Origin: Opitutaceae bacterium TAV5
GTDB lineage: Bacteria; Verrucomicrobiota; Verrucomicrobiia; Opitutales; Opitutaceae
Length of the DNA stretch: 64,000 nucleotides
Direction of reading: 5' to 3'
NCBI GenBank assembly: GCA_000242935.3
Contig: CP007053.1
Coordinates: 1,240,001 to 1,304,000, forward strand
Shown: positions 1 through 8,291 of the stretch, piece after piece
How the letters are laid out: each line of letters opens with the position of its first letter
Position numbering within the stretch: the stretch's first letter is position 1
The notes under the pieces: generated by a model
Seen by the model: only the letters and a program-made list of their open reading frames with translations
Told to the model about the DNA's origin: nothing
Database searches by the model: none
Program-made: the position numbers and the translations under genes

Positions 1-1
1 C

Positions 2-784
2 AACGAGTTCTACAACGAGTTCGCCATCTTCCTGAAAGAAGGCGCCGCCACGGATTACGCCAACAAGGACGCCCTCGTAAAACTGCTCCGCTTCGAGTCC
101 TCGCTCACCGAAAAGGGCAAGGCCACCTCGCTCGCCGACTACGTTTCGCGCATCACCGGCACCGGCGACAACGCGCAGAAGGAGATCTATTACCTGATCG
201 GCGCCAACCGCGAGGCGCTCGAAAACGGGCCCTACCTCGAAGGCTTCAAGTCGCGCGGCATCGAGGTCCTCTTCTGCTACGAGCCGGTGGACGAATACGT
301 CATGAACAACGTCCGCGAATTCGACGGCAAGAAACTGATCTCCGCCGACCACGCCGACGTCAAACTCCCCGACGCCCCCACGCCGCCCGAGGCCGAAGGC
401 GCGCTCACGAAGGACGAGATCGAAGACCTCGCGAAGTGGCTCAAGGAAACCCTCGGCGAGCGCGTCGAGACCGTGAAGTCCAGCGACCGCCTCGTCGAGT
501 CGCCTGCGCTGGCGACCAACGCCGACAAGTTCATGACCCCGCACATGCGCCGCATGATGAAGGCCATGAACAAGGATGCCGCCGACGCGCCGCTCAAGGT
601 CAACCTCGAGATCAACCCGCGCCACGCCGTGATCCGGCACCTCGCCGCCGCGCGTTCGGCGTCGCCCGAAAAGGCGAAGCTGATCGCCGAGCAGATTCTC
701 GACAACTCGCTCATCGCCGCCGGCCTCTTCGAGGACCCGACAAAAATGATCGCCCGCCTCTACAAGCTGCTGGAGCAGGTGTAA
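2..784 (+). CDS. htpG: HtpG (Hsp90) chaperone, C-terminal part
   Basis: The reading frame is open from the window edge to TAA at 782-784 and encodes about 260 residues, so the N-terminal ATPase domain lies outside the window. What is visible is the end of the middle domain and the C-terminal dimerisation domain of bacterial Hsp90: the motifs NEFYNEF, LLRFESS and EIYYLIG, then the block FCYEPVDEY, then a helical tail with RMMKAMN and EINPRHAVI. These are family-typical and collinear with HtpG. The protein is a cytosolic ATP-dependent chaperone. Downstream lies a 570-bp repeat-filled gap and then a convergent gene, so this is the end of its transcription unit. Identification is secure; only the missing 5' part is unknown. 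Confidence 0.96.
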   Translation, partial: NEFYNEFAIFLKEGAATDYANKDALVKLLRFESSLTEKGKATSLADYVSRITGTGDNAQKEIYYLIGANREALENGPYLEGFKSRGIEVLFCYEPVDEYVMNNVREFDGKKLISADHADVKLPDAPTPPEAEGALTKDEIEDLAKWLKETLGERVETVKSSDRLVESPALATNADKFMTPHMRRMMKAMNKDAADAPLKVNLEINPRHAVIRHLAAARSASPEKAKLIAEQILDNSLIAAGLFEDPTKMIARLYKLLEQV

Positions 785-1356
785 TGCACAAGGAGCGGCG
801 GCATTCCTGCCGCTGCAACGAGGCGCATGTATCTGTTTAGAGAGAGAGCCAGTCAGCCCGCCTGTAGTCCGCCCGTAGCTGCGAACGTAAGTTCGCAGCT
901 ACGCTCTCTCTCTGTCTTTCTCTCTGCGCCCACTCCCAATCTCTGTGGTGTGAAAATTTGCACCACAGAGATTGGGAGTGGGCGCAGAGGGCCAGCCCGC
1001 GTCCCCGATGTTTCGTAGCTGCAAACGTAAGTTCGCAGGCAATCGTCCCCCCCCGCTCCAACTCAAGGCAGACAAGCCAACCGCGAATGGACGCAAATGA
1101 ACGCGAATAAAACCAATGGCTCCGCTATTTCTGCCTTCATTCGCGTCTGTTCGCGTTCATTCGCGGTTACGGTTTGGATTCTTCGGTCATGGCGCAGCCA
1201 ATACAGAACCTTTGTGTAAAAATCCGAAATCCGGGATCTGAAATCTCCCCCCCCGGAGCCTGCACACGGGATCGTGACCGGACCTGCGAGGAAAGCCATT
1301 CGTTGTGCGAAATTCCCTCCGGCTGAAGCAGCGGCAGGAATGCCGCCGCTCCCGGC
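785..1356. repeat. Intergenic cluster of palindromic repeats
   Basis: This 572-bp gap between two convergent genes holds no credible gene and consists mostly of inverted repeats. A 25-bp arm at 792-816 returns in perfect inverted form at 1328-1352 and so frames the gap. Positions 875-886 and 891-902 are perfect 12-bp arms around GTAA, and a decayed copy of that hairpin sits at 1014-1038. Positions 922-950 and 961-989 are perfect 29-bp arms around a 10-nt loop. Positions 1079-1108 and 1139-1168 are imperfect 30-bp arms (25 of 30 paired) of the short-period dyad family. The stretch 792-827 matches 3179-3214 inside the GH2 gene at 35 of 36 positions. Confidence 0.9.
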
Positions 1357-3999
1357 TCATGCGTACGTATCTGCCAGCGAACGATACCGTAGTTTTTTCT
1401 CGACGGTCGCCTTTGTCGCCGGGCGCGCCAAGGTGACGATCACTTCCTTTGGCTCACCTGGATAAAGCTCGAACCAGTTATCGTCCGCCATGTGTGCGAG
1501 ACCCGGCAACCCGAACGCAAACCGGTGCTGGAAAACCGGCGAGGTGAATGCCACGGCGAACTCCTTCGGTCCGAGCTGACGCACCCGCACGCGTGTCTTC
1601 GCCCGCGGCAACGGCAGGAAACGCGGCGGCGCCAGAAATACCGTGTCCTCGCTCACCGTGCGGCCTCCGACATCCAGAGCGATGCGCAGATAGATGTTGT
1701 CGCGTCCGTAGCGCTCCATCGCTGCGCCGAGGTCCAGTGTTTTCTGATTCACGCTTTCGCCATAGCGCAACGTCACCGATTTTTTCCCGGAAAGCAGTGA
1801 CTTCACTTTTTTTGTTCCACCCGCCCTGGCATCGATGCGGAAAAGATCCCAGCGCAACACGCCCCTGGCCGGAACCGGCGCGTCGTAAACCGTATGGAGA
1901 TGAACCTCGCGCACCGTGGTGCGGCGGTAGTTGCCGATGACCGGTGTCTCGTCACCCGGAACGTGCGCCGTGACGAGCGCCGGCGCATTAAAACGGCGGG
2001 CGGCGTAATGCAGCGCTTTCCAGCGCCCGGTGAACTCGATCGAGCTCCACGACGCCACCGGCCAGCAGTCGTTGAGTTGCCAGTAGATCGTGCCCATGCA
2101 GCGCGGCGCGAGGCGGCGGTAATGCTCGATGCCCACCTGCATGCAGTAGGCCTGGTTGAGCTGCGAGAGCCAGATGAGGTCGTCCTGCGATTTCGGCAGC
2201 CGGTAACGGCGCGAAACATAATCGAGGATGATCTGGTTGCCGGCGCGGTTCTTCTGATGGTTCTCCATCGTCGGGCCGAAGACGTTGTCGTCGTCGGCCG
2301 GACAGAAGGTGGCGTTGGTTTCCGGCGAGGAATAACTCTGCATCCCGAATTCGGATACAAACCGGAATGCGTATTTCTCGTAATCCTTGACCGGCTTGCG
2401 GGCATGCCACACGTCCCAGAAATGCTTGTCGCCGCGTTTCTCGAAAACCTCGTGACCGGTTTCCCAGTCGCCGCTCCATTCGGAGCTCGGCCAGTAAGGC
2501 GTAGTCCCGTCATGCTCCGCGATGACGGCGGGAAGCAGGTCGTGAAAGATACGTTCGTAACCGGCCTTGTGCTCCGGCGTGTCGAGGATGCGGGGTTTGT
2601 TGATCTGCACGAGTTCGTTGTTGCCGCACCAGAGTGCCAGCGACGCGCGATGGTGGACGCGACGGACGTTATAAACGGCCTCGACACGCACGCTTTCGAC
2701 AAATGCGTCATCGTAGGGATAGAGTGTGCAGCCAAACATGAAATCGTGCCAGACGAGCAGACCGAGTTCGTCGCACAGGTCATAAAAATGCTCGCTTTCG
2801 TAAATGCCTCCCCCCCAGAGGCGCACGCAGTTCATGTTGGCGAGCGCGGCCGCCCGGAGATCGCGGGCGTAGTCGGCGCGGGTGAGGCCGGCGACAAAGG
2901 CGTGAGCGGGAATCCAGTTGGCGCCCTTGATGAAAACGGGACGTCCGTTGACGACGAACCGGAACGACTCTCCCCACTCGTCGGGATGCCGGTCGAGCAC
3001 GAGGGTGCGCAGGCCGATGCGTTTCCGGATTGTATTCAGTTTTTCGTCACCGGATGAGGCGATGATTTCGACATCGTAGAGCGGCTGCTTCCCCTGCCCT
3101 GCCGGCCACCAGAGTTGCGGATCGGGAATGGACAGGGTGATCGGTTCTGTGAGTGGCGCGGGCGTCCCGCCGGCCGTGGGAGCGGCGGCATTCCTGCCGC
3201 TGCGACGAGGCGCAACGCGCCTCGCCTCCGGGACTTCACGGGCTGGAAGCCCGTGCCACGGAAGCGGGCGTTTGGCAGAAAAAGCCCGCGCCACGTCCTT
3301 GCCGTCGAGCGTCACCCGCACTTCCACCGACACCGGCGCATCCATCGCCAGTTCCGGCGTGACCGTGAGTGTTACGGAACCATCCGGGGCATGAGTCTGG
3401 GCGATGTGCGCATGGACGAGGCGGTTGGCGCCCCAGCCCTCGAGCCGGATGTCGCGCCACACGCCGGCGGTAACGAGGCGCGGTCCCCAGTCCCATCCGA
3501 AGTTGCACTGCATCTTGCGGACCCGCGTGCAGCCTCCGACAGGGTCGTTGCACTCGCGCGGCGTGTGTTCGGGACGGACGGAGCGGATGTAGTCCATCGC
3601 GCTGCGGAAATGGATGCGGAGTTCGTTGCGACCGCGGCGGAGCAGCTTCTTCACCGGCCAGCGGTAGCCCGTGAACATGTTTTCCGTGGCGGCGATTTTT
3701 TTGCCGTTGAGGAAAACCGTCGCCACCGTGTCGAGCCCGTCGGCAACGAGATCGATCTGCTCGTCATCGAAGAGCGAAGCCGGAACGTTGAAAGTCGCCG
3801 TGTACTCCCAGTCGCGCTCCTCGATCCACTGCAAGTCGAGCTCGTGGGTGCCGTAAAAGGGATCGGGTATCTTTTCCTCCCGGATCAGGTCCGTATGGAC
3901 ACAGCCCGGCACCTGGGCAGGCAGCCATGTTTTTTTTGAAGTGTCGCGAAAGCGCCAGCCGGCGAGACCGGCGGAGGAAGCAAGATCGAGCGTGGTCAT
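1357..3999 (-). CDS. GH2 beta-mannosidase-like glycosidase with in-frame repeat insertion
   Basis: Encodes 880 residues from the ATG at 3999, which gives MTTLDLASSAGLAGWRF and the usual start of the GH2 sugar-binding domain; a longer frame upstream reads through the divergent promoter and is unlikely. Domain order is the GH2 norm: N-terminal jelly roll (WEYTATF), immunoglobulin-like domain, then a TIM barrel with LWGGGIYES, acid/base Glu about 462 in WCGNNE and nucleophile Glu about 550 in SEFGMQS. The family most resembled is beta-mannosidase, which removes terminal beta-mannose from manno-oligosaccharides. No signal peptide is obvious, so it may act inside the cell. Residues about 236-283 are encoded by a GC-rich palindromic repeat and look foreign to the fold. 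The divergent XylR-type gene is the likely regulator. Confidence 0.88.
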   Translation of the reverse strand: MTTLDLASSAGLAGWRFRDTSKKTWLPAQVPGCVHTDLIREEKIPDPFYGTHELDLQWIEERDWEYTATFNVPASLFDDEQIDLVADGLDTVATVFLNGKKIAATENMFTGYRWPVKKLLRRGRNELRIHFRSAMDYIRSVRPEHTPRECNDPVGGCTRVRKMQCNFGWDWGPRLVTAGVWRDIRLEGWGANRLVHAHIAQTHAPDGSVTLTVTPELAMDAPVSVEVRVTLDGKDVARAFSAKRPLPWHGLPAREVPEARRVAPRRSGRNAAAPTAGGTPAPLTEPITLSIPDPQLWWPAGQGKQPLYDVEIIASSGDEKLNTIRKRIGLRTLVLDRHPDEWGESFRFVVNGRPVFIKGANWIPAHAFVAGLTRADYARDLRAAALANMNCVRLWGGGIYESEHFYDLCDELGLLVWHDFMFGCTLYPYDDAFVESVRVEAVYNVRRVHHRASLALWCGNNELVQINKPRILDTPEHKAGYERIFHDLLPAVIAEHDGTTPYWPSSEWSGDWETGHEVFEKRGDKHFWDVWHARKPVKDYEKYAFRFVSEFGMQSYSSPETNATFCPADDDNVFGPTMENHQKNRAGNQIILDYVSRRYRLPKSQDDLIWLSQLNQAYCMQVGIEHYRRLAPRCMGTIYWQLNDCWPVASWSSIEFTGRWKALHYAARRFNAPALVTAHVPGDETPVIGNYRRTTVREVHLHTVYDAPVPARGVLRWDLFRIDARAGGTKKVKSLLSGKKSVTLRYGESVNQKTLDLGAAMERYGRDNIYLRIALDVGGRTVSEDTVFLAPPRFLPLPRAKTRVRVRQLGPKEFAVAFTSPVFQHRFAFGLPGLAHMADDNWFELYPGEPKEVIVTLARPATKATVEKKLRYRSLADTYA
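3153..3294. repeat. Palindromic repeat element inside the GH2 reading frame
   Basis: The 142-bp stretch is bounded by perfect 11-bp inverted arms GTGGCGCGGGC (3153-3163) and GCCCGCGCCAC (3284-3294). Inside lie the unit at 3179-3214, shared with the intergenic copy at 792-827 (35 of 36), and a hairpin CACGGGC/GCCCGTG near 3237-3257. It is translated without a stop or frameshift, adding about 47 residues rich in Ala, Arg and Pro between the second and third domains of the enzyme. Confidence 0.85.
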
Positions 4000-4103
4000 G
4001 TGAAATGCGGGAGACGGGAGGTGAGAATGTGAAGGCGAAACGGATAACGGACGGTAGTGAAAAGAGCGGGAAAAGCGGTCGTCTGGCGCGAATAAAGCGT
4101 TGC

Positions 4104-4132
4104 CGAAAACGACATTTCTTTTGTCATTTTCG
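4104..4132. promoter_or_regulatory. Candidate operator between GH2 and XylR-type genes
   Basis: An inverted repeat CGAAAACGACA, 7 nt, TGTCATTTTCG has 10 of 11 arm positions paired. It lies in the 136-bp divergent intergenic region and ends 3 bp before the regulator start codon, a position that suits autoregulation and control of the GH2 gene. The binding protein is inferred from position only. Confidence 0.5.
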
Positions 4133-4135
4133 CCA

Positions 4136-5308
4136 ATGAAAAAGCGGAAAAATCCCGACGCGCCGTTCCGGGTGCAGCTCGTTGTCGGAGAGGGGCTGGA
4201 GTATTTTCGCAACACCCTGCTCGGGGCGCGTCACTACGGTTTCGACACGGGCCGCCTCGAATTTGCCGATCGCTGGCTGGCGCACGAGCGGACCGACAAT
4301 CCCGCCGCACTCGTCCGCCGCGACCGGATCGACGGGATCGTCGCCGCGATCAACACGCGGGACGAGGAAGCCCGTTTTCTGGAAGCAGGTGTTCCGGTCG
4401 TGAACCTCTCCAACGGCATGATCTCCCCCGTCCTGCCGCTGGTAACGCAGGACGATGTGGCGGCCGGACATCTGGCGGCGGAGCATTTGCGTGCGTGCGG
4501 TTGCCAGGCATTCGGTTTTTGGGGACAGCCCGGCGCCGCCTATTCGGAAGAGAGGCTGCAGGGGTTTCGCCGCGCGTTGGGCGATAACAGTCCTGCGGTG
4601 GGCGGCGGCATCCCCTTCGGGCGTCGCACGCCCGCAACCGTTTTCGCCGCCATGAAACGCTGGCTGGCGACGCTGCAACATCGCCGTCCGCTCGGGCTGT
4701 TCGCGGTGCTCGACACGCTGGCGCTGCAACTGATCCGCGCCGCCCGCGAACTCGGCTGGCGCGTGCCGGAGGATGTGGCGGTGCTCGGCGCCGGCGACGA
4801 CGACTTCTGGGTGGATTTCGAAAGCGTGCCTCTGTCGAGCGTGCGGTTGCCGTCACGGGCGATCGGATACGAGGCGGCACGCTTGCTGGACAGGCTGATG
4901 ACGCGTGGCGAGCGCGGGCATGGCGAAGTGGTGCGCCTCCCGGTGAGCGAGGTGGCGGCGCGGCGTTCGACGGATGTGCTTTTTGTGGATGATCCGGCGG
5001 TGTCGAAAGCGGTGCGCCTGATCCGCGAAAGCGGGGGGCGGCTGCGGGTGGCGGAGCTGGTCCGTGCGGCCGGCGTGTCGCGCTCGGGCTTGCAGGCGCG
5101 TTTCCGGAAGGCGCTCGGCCGCTCGATGCTGGAGGAGATTCACCGGGTAAAGCTGGCGCGCGCGCGGGAGCTGCTGGCGACGACCGATCAAAAACTCTCC
5201 GCCGTCGCCGCGCAGTCCGGCCTCGGCAGCCAGCATCGCCTCAGCGTGCTGTTCCGGACGAAGCTGGGGCAAACGCCGTCGGCCTTTCGCCGGGAGCGGA
5301 AGGGATGA
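4136..5308 (+). CDS. XylR-type AraC family transcriptional regulator
   Basis: Encodes 390 residues from the ATG at 4136 (MKKRKNPDAP), preferred over an earlier in-frame ATG because the latter overlaps the candidate operator. Residues about 10-270 form a LacI/GalR-like periplasmic-binding-protein fold that would sense a sugar (LGVL-type core with QDDVAAGHLAAEHL and SVRLPSRAIGYEAARLL). Residues about 290-388 form an AraC double helix-turn-helix (VAELVRAAGVSRSGLQARF, then KLSAVAAQSGLGSQHRLS). This fusion is that of XylR of Escherichia coli. It is divergent from the beta-mannosidase gene and probably controls it. The ligand is unknown; mannose or manno-oligosaccharide is only an inference from context. 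Confidence 0.87.
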   Translation: MKKRKNPDAPFRVQLVVGEGLEYFRNTLLGARHYGFDTGRLEFADRWLAHERTDNPAALVRRDRIDGIVAAINTRDEEARFLEAGVPVVNLSNGMISPVLPLVTQDDVAAGHLAAEHLRACGCQAFGFWGQPGAAYSEERLQGFRRALGDNSPAVGGGIPFGRRTPATVFAAMKRWLATLQHRRPLGLFAVLDTLALQLIRAARELGWRVPEDVAVLGAGDDDFWVDFESVPLSSVRLPSRAIGYEAARLLDRLMTRGERGHGEVVRLPVSEVAARRSTDVLFVDDPAVSKAVRLIRESGGRLRVAELVRAAGVSRSGLQARFRKALGRSMLEEIHRVKLARARELLATTDQKLSAVAAQSGLGSQHRLSVLFRTKLGQTPSAFRRERKG

Positions 5309-5310
5309 AG

Positions 5311-7095
5311 TCACCCGCGCAGGGCGCGGGTGGCGGCTTCGTACGCGGTGCGGAGCGCGGCACGGTCGGCGGACTGGTAACGGGCGGGGAGGAAACGGCG
5401 GTCGGAACAGGCGAGGACGGCGGCGAGTTCCTGGAGCGCGAGCAGGTTTTCATCGAGCGGGTCGATGAAATCGTCCACGGCCGTTTTGAGGTCGTCGAGC
5501 TCGGGAGCGTCGTCGCGGCCGGCAAGGACGGCACGCTCGTGGGCGCGCACGAGGATGGCCTCGACGTCGCTGCCCGTCAGCGGACGGCCGCCGAGGTGTT
5601 CGCGAATGTAGTCGAGGAGACCGGAAGCGAGCGCGAGCTTGCGGCTGTGCGCGATGACGGTGAAGAGCTCGACCACTTCGTCCGGCATTTGCGCGGGAAA
5701 GAGCGGCACACAGAGACCGAAACGGCCCTGGCGTTTGAGGTCGATGGCCATGAGGTCGGGGCGCGAGGTCATGGCGATCCACAGTTCTCGCCCGCGCAGC
5801 GACGAGTCGCCGAGGTGCGCGGCAAAGGCGGCAAAGACGCGGCTGGAGACGCCGCTGTCGCCATCGGCGCTGCGGTTGCCGAAGACGGCGTCGGCTTCGT
5901 CCACGACGACGATGACCGGGCCGAGCGCGCGGATGGTGAGAAGGATGCGGGCCTGCTGGCGCTCGGTCTCACCCACCCACTTGGAACGGAACTGGCCGAG
6001 CTCGAGAACGGGCAGGCCACATTCGCTGGCGAAGCAGTCGATGAGGAAGGACTTGCCGACGCCGACGCGGCCGGGAACGAGCACGCCACGTTCGAGGACG
6101 TGGTGTTTGCCTTCGCGGATGAGCCAGGCGAGCTCGCGAAGGCGGACCTTGGCGGCGGTGTGCGTGGCGACGTCATCGAGCGAACGGCCGGGGCGCGGGT
6201 CCTTGAAACGGACGAGATCGCCGCAGTACTCCTCGATGAGACGACGCTTCCCGTTGCTGATCCGGGAAGCCGTAATGCGTTCGTCGTTACGCAGGGCGGT
6301 GGCGAGGAGCTGCTCGATGCGGAGCAGCGGGAGGCCGGAGGTGCGGCGGGCGAGGTCGTCGATGGAAAGATCGCTGTGGGCGGCAAGGCTCGCGGAAGGC
6401 GCGAGGGCGTCGAGCCAGCCGGAGGAAAGGAACGCGGCGCGCTCTTCCAGCGAAGGCAGATCGATGCGGACGCGGGCGACGTGAGGGTTTTGCAGGAAGT
6501 CGTCGTGGAGCTCGGAAAGCGTCTCCGTGACGAGCATGATGCCGATATCGCCGCGATGAAATTCGGGCGACGCAGCCCAGTTCAGGAGGGTGACGAGCGC
6601 GATGCGTTCGTCGAGCGTGGTGTGGGTGTCGGCGGAAGCGGGGACGAGTTTTTCGGCGAAATGGATGACGAGGGTGACGCCGCGCTCCGGTCCGGTTTCC
6701 TCAGCCATGCGGAGGAAAAAACGGCGGAGGATGGGGAGCAGTTTCACGAGGTCGCGAGGCGGGCCGGCGCGGTGGTGGCCGGTGTGCTCGACTTCGTCGT
6801 AGAGTTGCAGCCACTCGAAGAACCTCGTCTGCATGGCGGCGGTGGCGAAGGTGAGGCCGGCGGCAAGATCGTAGTGGAGCAACTGGCCGCGGGCGGGGAA
6901 GAGGCGCTGCGCGAGGTAGCCGCCGAGCGGGGCGTAGGCGGGGGCCGGGCCGAACGCGACGGGGAAGAGATCGTGGATGTTGCCGTGAAGCAGGAAGAGG
7001 CTGTGCGCGCCGCTGTTCCAGAGGCGCGCAAGCTCGGCGGCCCAGGCTGGCAGCGGGGCGCGGGGAGAGGTCGTGATGGTGGAGGTGTCGGACAT
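5311..7095 (-). CDS. AAA+ ATPase, last gene of PspA-type operon
   Basis: Encodes 594 residues from ATG at 7095 (MSDTSTITT); the longer upstream frame only reads through a hairpin repeat. The N-terminal half (about 1-300) resembles a degenerate AAA module (LWNSGAHSLFLLHGN), and the second half is a classical AAA+ core with Walker A GRVGVGKSF near residue 345, Walker B VIVVVDEADAVF near 395, a sensor-1 segment (WIAMTSRPDL) and a likely arginine finger (RQGRFG). The C-terminal helical part has LTGSDVEAILVRAHERAV as in the AAA lid. It follows, on the same strand, genes for a coiled-coil membrane protein, an OmpA-linked binding protein and a PspA-like protein. A role in remodelling a membrane-associated complex is inferred, not shown. 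Confidence 0.82.
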   Translation of the reverse strand: MSDTSTITTSPRAPLPAWAAELARLWNSGAHSLFLLHGNIHDLFPVAFGPAPAYAPLGGYLAQRLFPARGQLLHYDLAAGLTFATAAMQTRFFEWLQLYDEVEHTGHHRAGPPRDLVKLLPILRRFFLRMAEETGPERGVTLVIHFAEKLVPASADTHTTLDERIALVTLLNWAASPEFHRGDIGIMLVTETLSELHDDFLQNPHVARVRIDLPSLEERAAFLSSGWLDALAPSASLAAHSDLSIDDLARRTSGLPLLRIEQLLATALRNDERITASRISNGKRRLIEEYCGDLVRFKDPRPGRSLDDVATHTAAKVRLRELAWLIREGKHHVLERGVLVPGRVGVGKSFLIDCFASECGLPVLELGQFRSKWVGETERQQARILLTIRALGPVIVVVDEADAVFGNRSADGDSGVSSRVFAAFAAHLGDSSLRGRELWIAMTSRPDLMAIDLKRQGRFGLCVPLFPAQMPDEVVELFTVIAHSRKLALASGLLDYIREHLGGRPLTGSDVEAILVRAHERAVLAGRDDAPELDDLKTAVDDFIDPLDENLLALQELAAVLACSDRRFLPARYQSADRAALRTAYEAATRALRG

Positions 7096-7155
7096 GGCGG
7101 CGGGGACGGCGGGCAGGAGTGGTAAAGAGCGGATCAGCACAGGCTGCCGGGTGCA

Positions 7156-7222
7156 GGGGCGCACTTCACGTGCGCCCGTTGGCAGGATGAAGCCGTTTAC
7201 GGGCGCACGTGAAGTGCTCCCC
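7156..7222. repeat. Hairpin repeat between operon genes
   Basis: Arms of 24 nt at 7156-7179 and 7199-7222 pair at 23 of 24 positions around a 19-nt loop. It lies in the 161-bp gap between the coiled-coil gene and the AAA+ gene. There is no T-tract, so a Rho-independent terminator is unlikely; it may attenuate or protect mRNA, or be a dispersed repeat. Confidence 0.75.
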
Positions 7223-7256
7223 TGTGAAAACAGGAACGACGGCGACAGGCTGCATG

Positions 7257-8222
7257 TCAATGTGTCGTGGATTTCCTTTGACGGCGGGTTGGCAGGGGCG
7301 GCGGCGTGGCCTGCACGGAGGGCGTGAGCAGCGCGCCAGCCGGAAGCGACGGGAGCTGGGTGGTGAGGTCCTTGAAATCGGACATCTCGGTGAGCCAGCG
7401 GTTGGTCTCGGCCAGGTGTTCGATGCTGAGGTCGATGCGGGCGCCGAGGGCGTCGGCGTTCTTGTTGGCGATGGCATCGGCGCGGATGAGCTTGGCCTGC
7501 TCGACGAGGCGTTCCTGTTCGGAGCGGGCGAGTTCGAGGTTGGCGCGCGCCTGGGCGACGCGGGTGAGGCGCTGCCGGAGGGCTTGCAGGCGTTCGCGGC
7601 GCGAGGAAAGGAGTTTCCTGCGGGTGTCGAGCGCGGGCGTGGCGGTGCCGTCCTGCGAGGCGGCGGCGATCTCGGCTTCGAGAGCGGTCACTTCGGCTTC
7701 GGCGGCTTCGGCGATTCCGGGGAGTTGTTCGCGGCGTTCGGTTTCGAGGTAAACTTCGAGCGACTGGCCGATGGTCAGGAGACGGAGGTACGTCCAGAGG
7801 AGTTCGTCGAGCTTGCGCAGGCGGGTGTCGAGCGAGAGGGCGAGCTCGCCGGCGGCGGCCTCGGAGCTGGCGGCGGAGATGTCGTTGCAGACGGCGACGA
7901 GGGTGTCGAGACGCTGGCGGCGGTCGGGCGAGAGCGCCGCCACGATCTGCGCGCGTTGTTGCTCGAAGGCGGCGGCGCGGGCTTGCGCGGCGGCCTGGTC
8001 GGCCGCCTGCCGGCGGGCGTCAACGCGGCGGCGAAACCACGCGGTGTCGGGCAGATACAGGTGACCGAGCGCGTAGAGGACGCCGCCGATGAGCAGGCCG
8101 AGAGGCTCGGCGCTGGCAAACCCGATGCCGAGCGTGAGAACAGCAAGCCAGGCGTGCGCGGCGCTTTTCATAAAAACGCGCCGGTAACTGGCCGGTTGCT
8201 GCTGCTGCGGATCGTCGTTCAA
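7257..8222 (-). CDS. Membrane-anchored coiled-coil protein of PspA-type operon
   Basis: I do not recognise a named family. The 321-residue product has a hydrophobic N-terminal region with two probable membrane segments (AWLAVLTLGIGFASA and LGLLIGGVLYALGHLYL), then a long Ala/Glu/Arg-rich stretch (about 55-260) predicted by eye to be coiled coil, for example in ALEAEIAAASQ and LRQRLTRVAQARANLELAR. The tail is Pro-rich. The frame as drawn starts with TTG at 8222; the first ATG is at 8171, 17 codons later, and would still keep both membrane segments, so the start is uncertain. Position between the OmpA-linked binding protein and the AAA+ ATPase suggests it tethers a cytoplasmic assembly to the inner membrane, which is an inference. 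Confidence 0.75.
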   Translation of the reverse strand: MNDDPQQQQPASYRRVFMKSAAHAWLAVLTLGIGFASAEPLGLLIGGVLYALGHLYLPDTAWFRRRVDARRQAADQAAAQARAAAFEQQRAQIVAALSPDRRQRLDTLVAVCNDISAASSEAAAGELALSLDTRLRKLDELLWTYLRLLTIGQSLEVYLETERREQLPGIAEAAEAEVTALEAEIAAASQDGTATPALDTRRKLLSSRRERLQALRQRLTRVAQARANLELARSEQERLVEQAKLIRADAIANKNADALGARIDLSIEHLAETNRWLTEMSDFKDLTTQLPSLPAGALLTPSVQATPPPLPTRRQRKSTTH

Positions 8223-8291
8223 GGAATGAAGGCGGATGCGTAAAGGATGAGTGGCGGGTGAGGCGCGCAGGGGCGGGAGAGACGCGCCGGT

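Noticed and set aside
5305-7125. Long plus-strand frame opposite the AAA+ ATPase
   Set aside because: No motif was recognised; the opposite frame carries Walker A and B.
7156-7222. Hairpin as a Rho-independent terminator
   Set aside because: No run of T follows either arm, and the genes on both sides belong to one operon.
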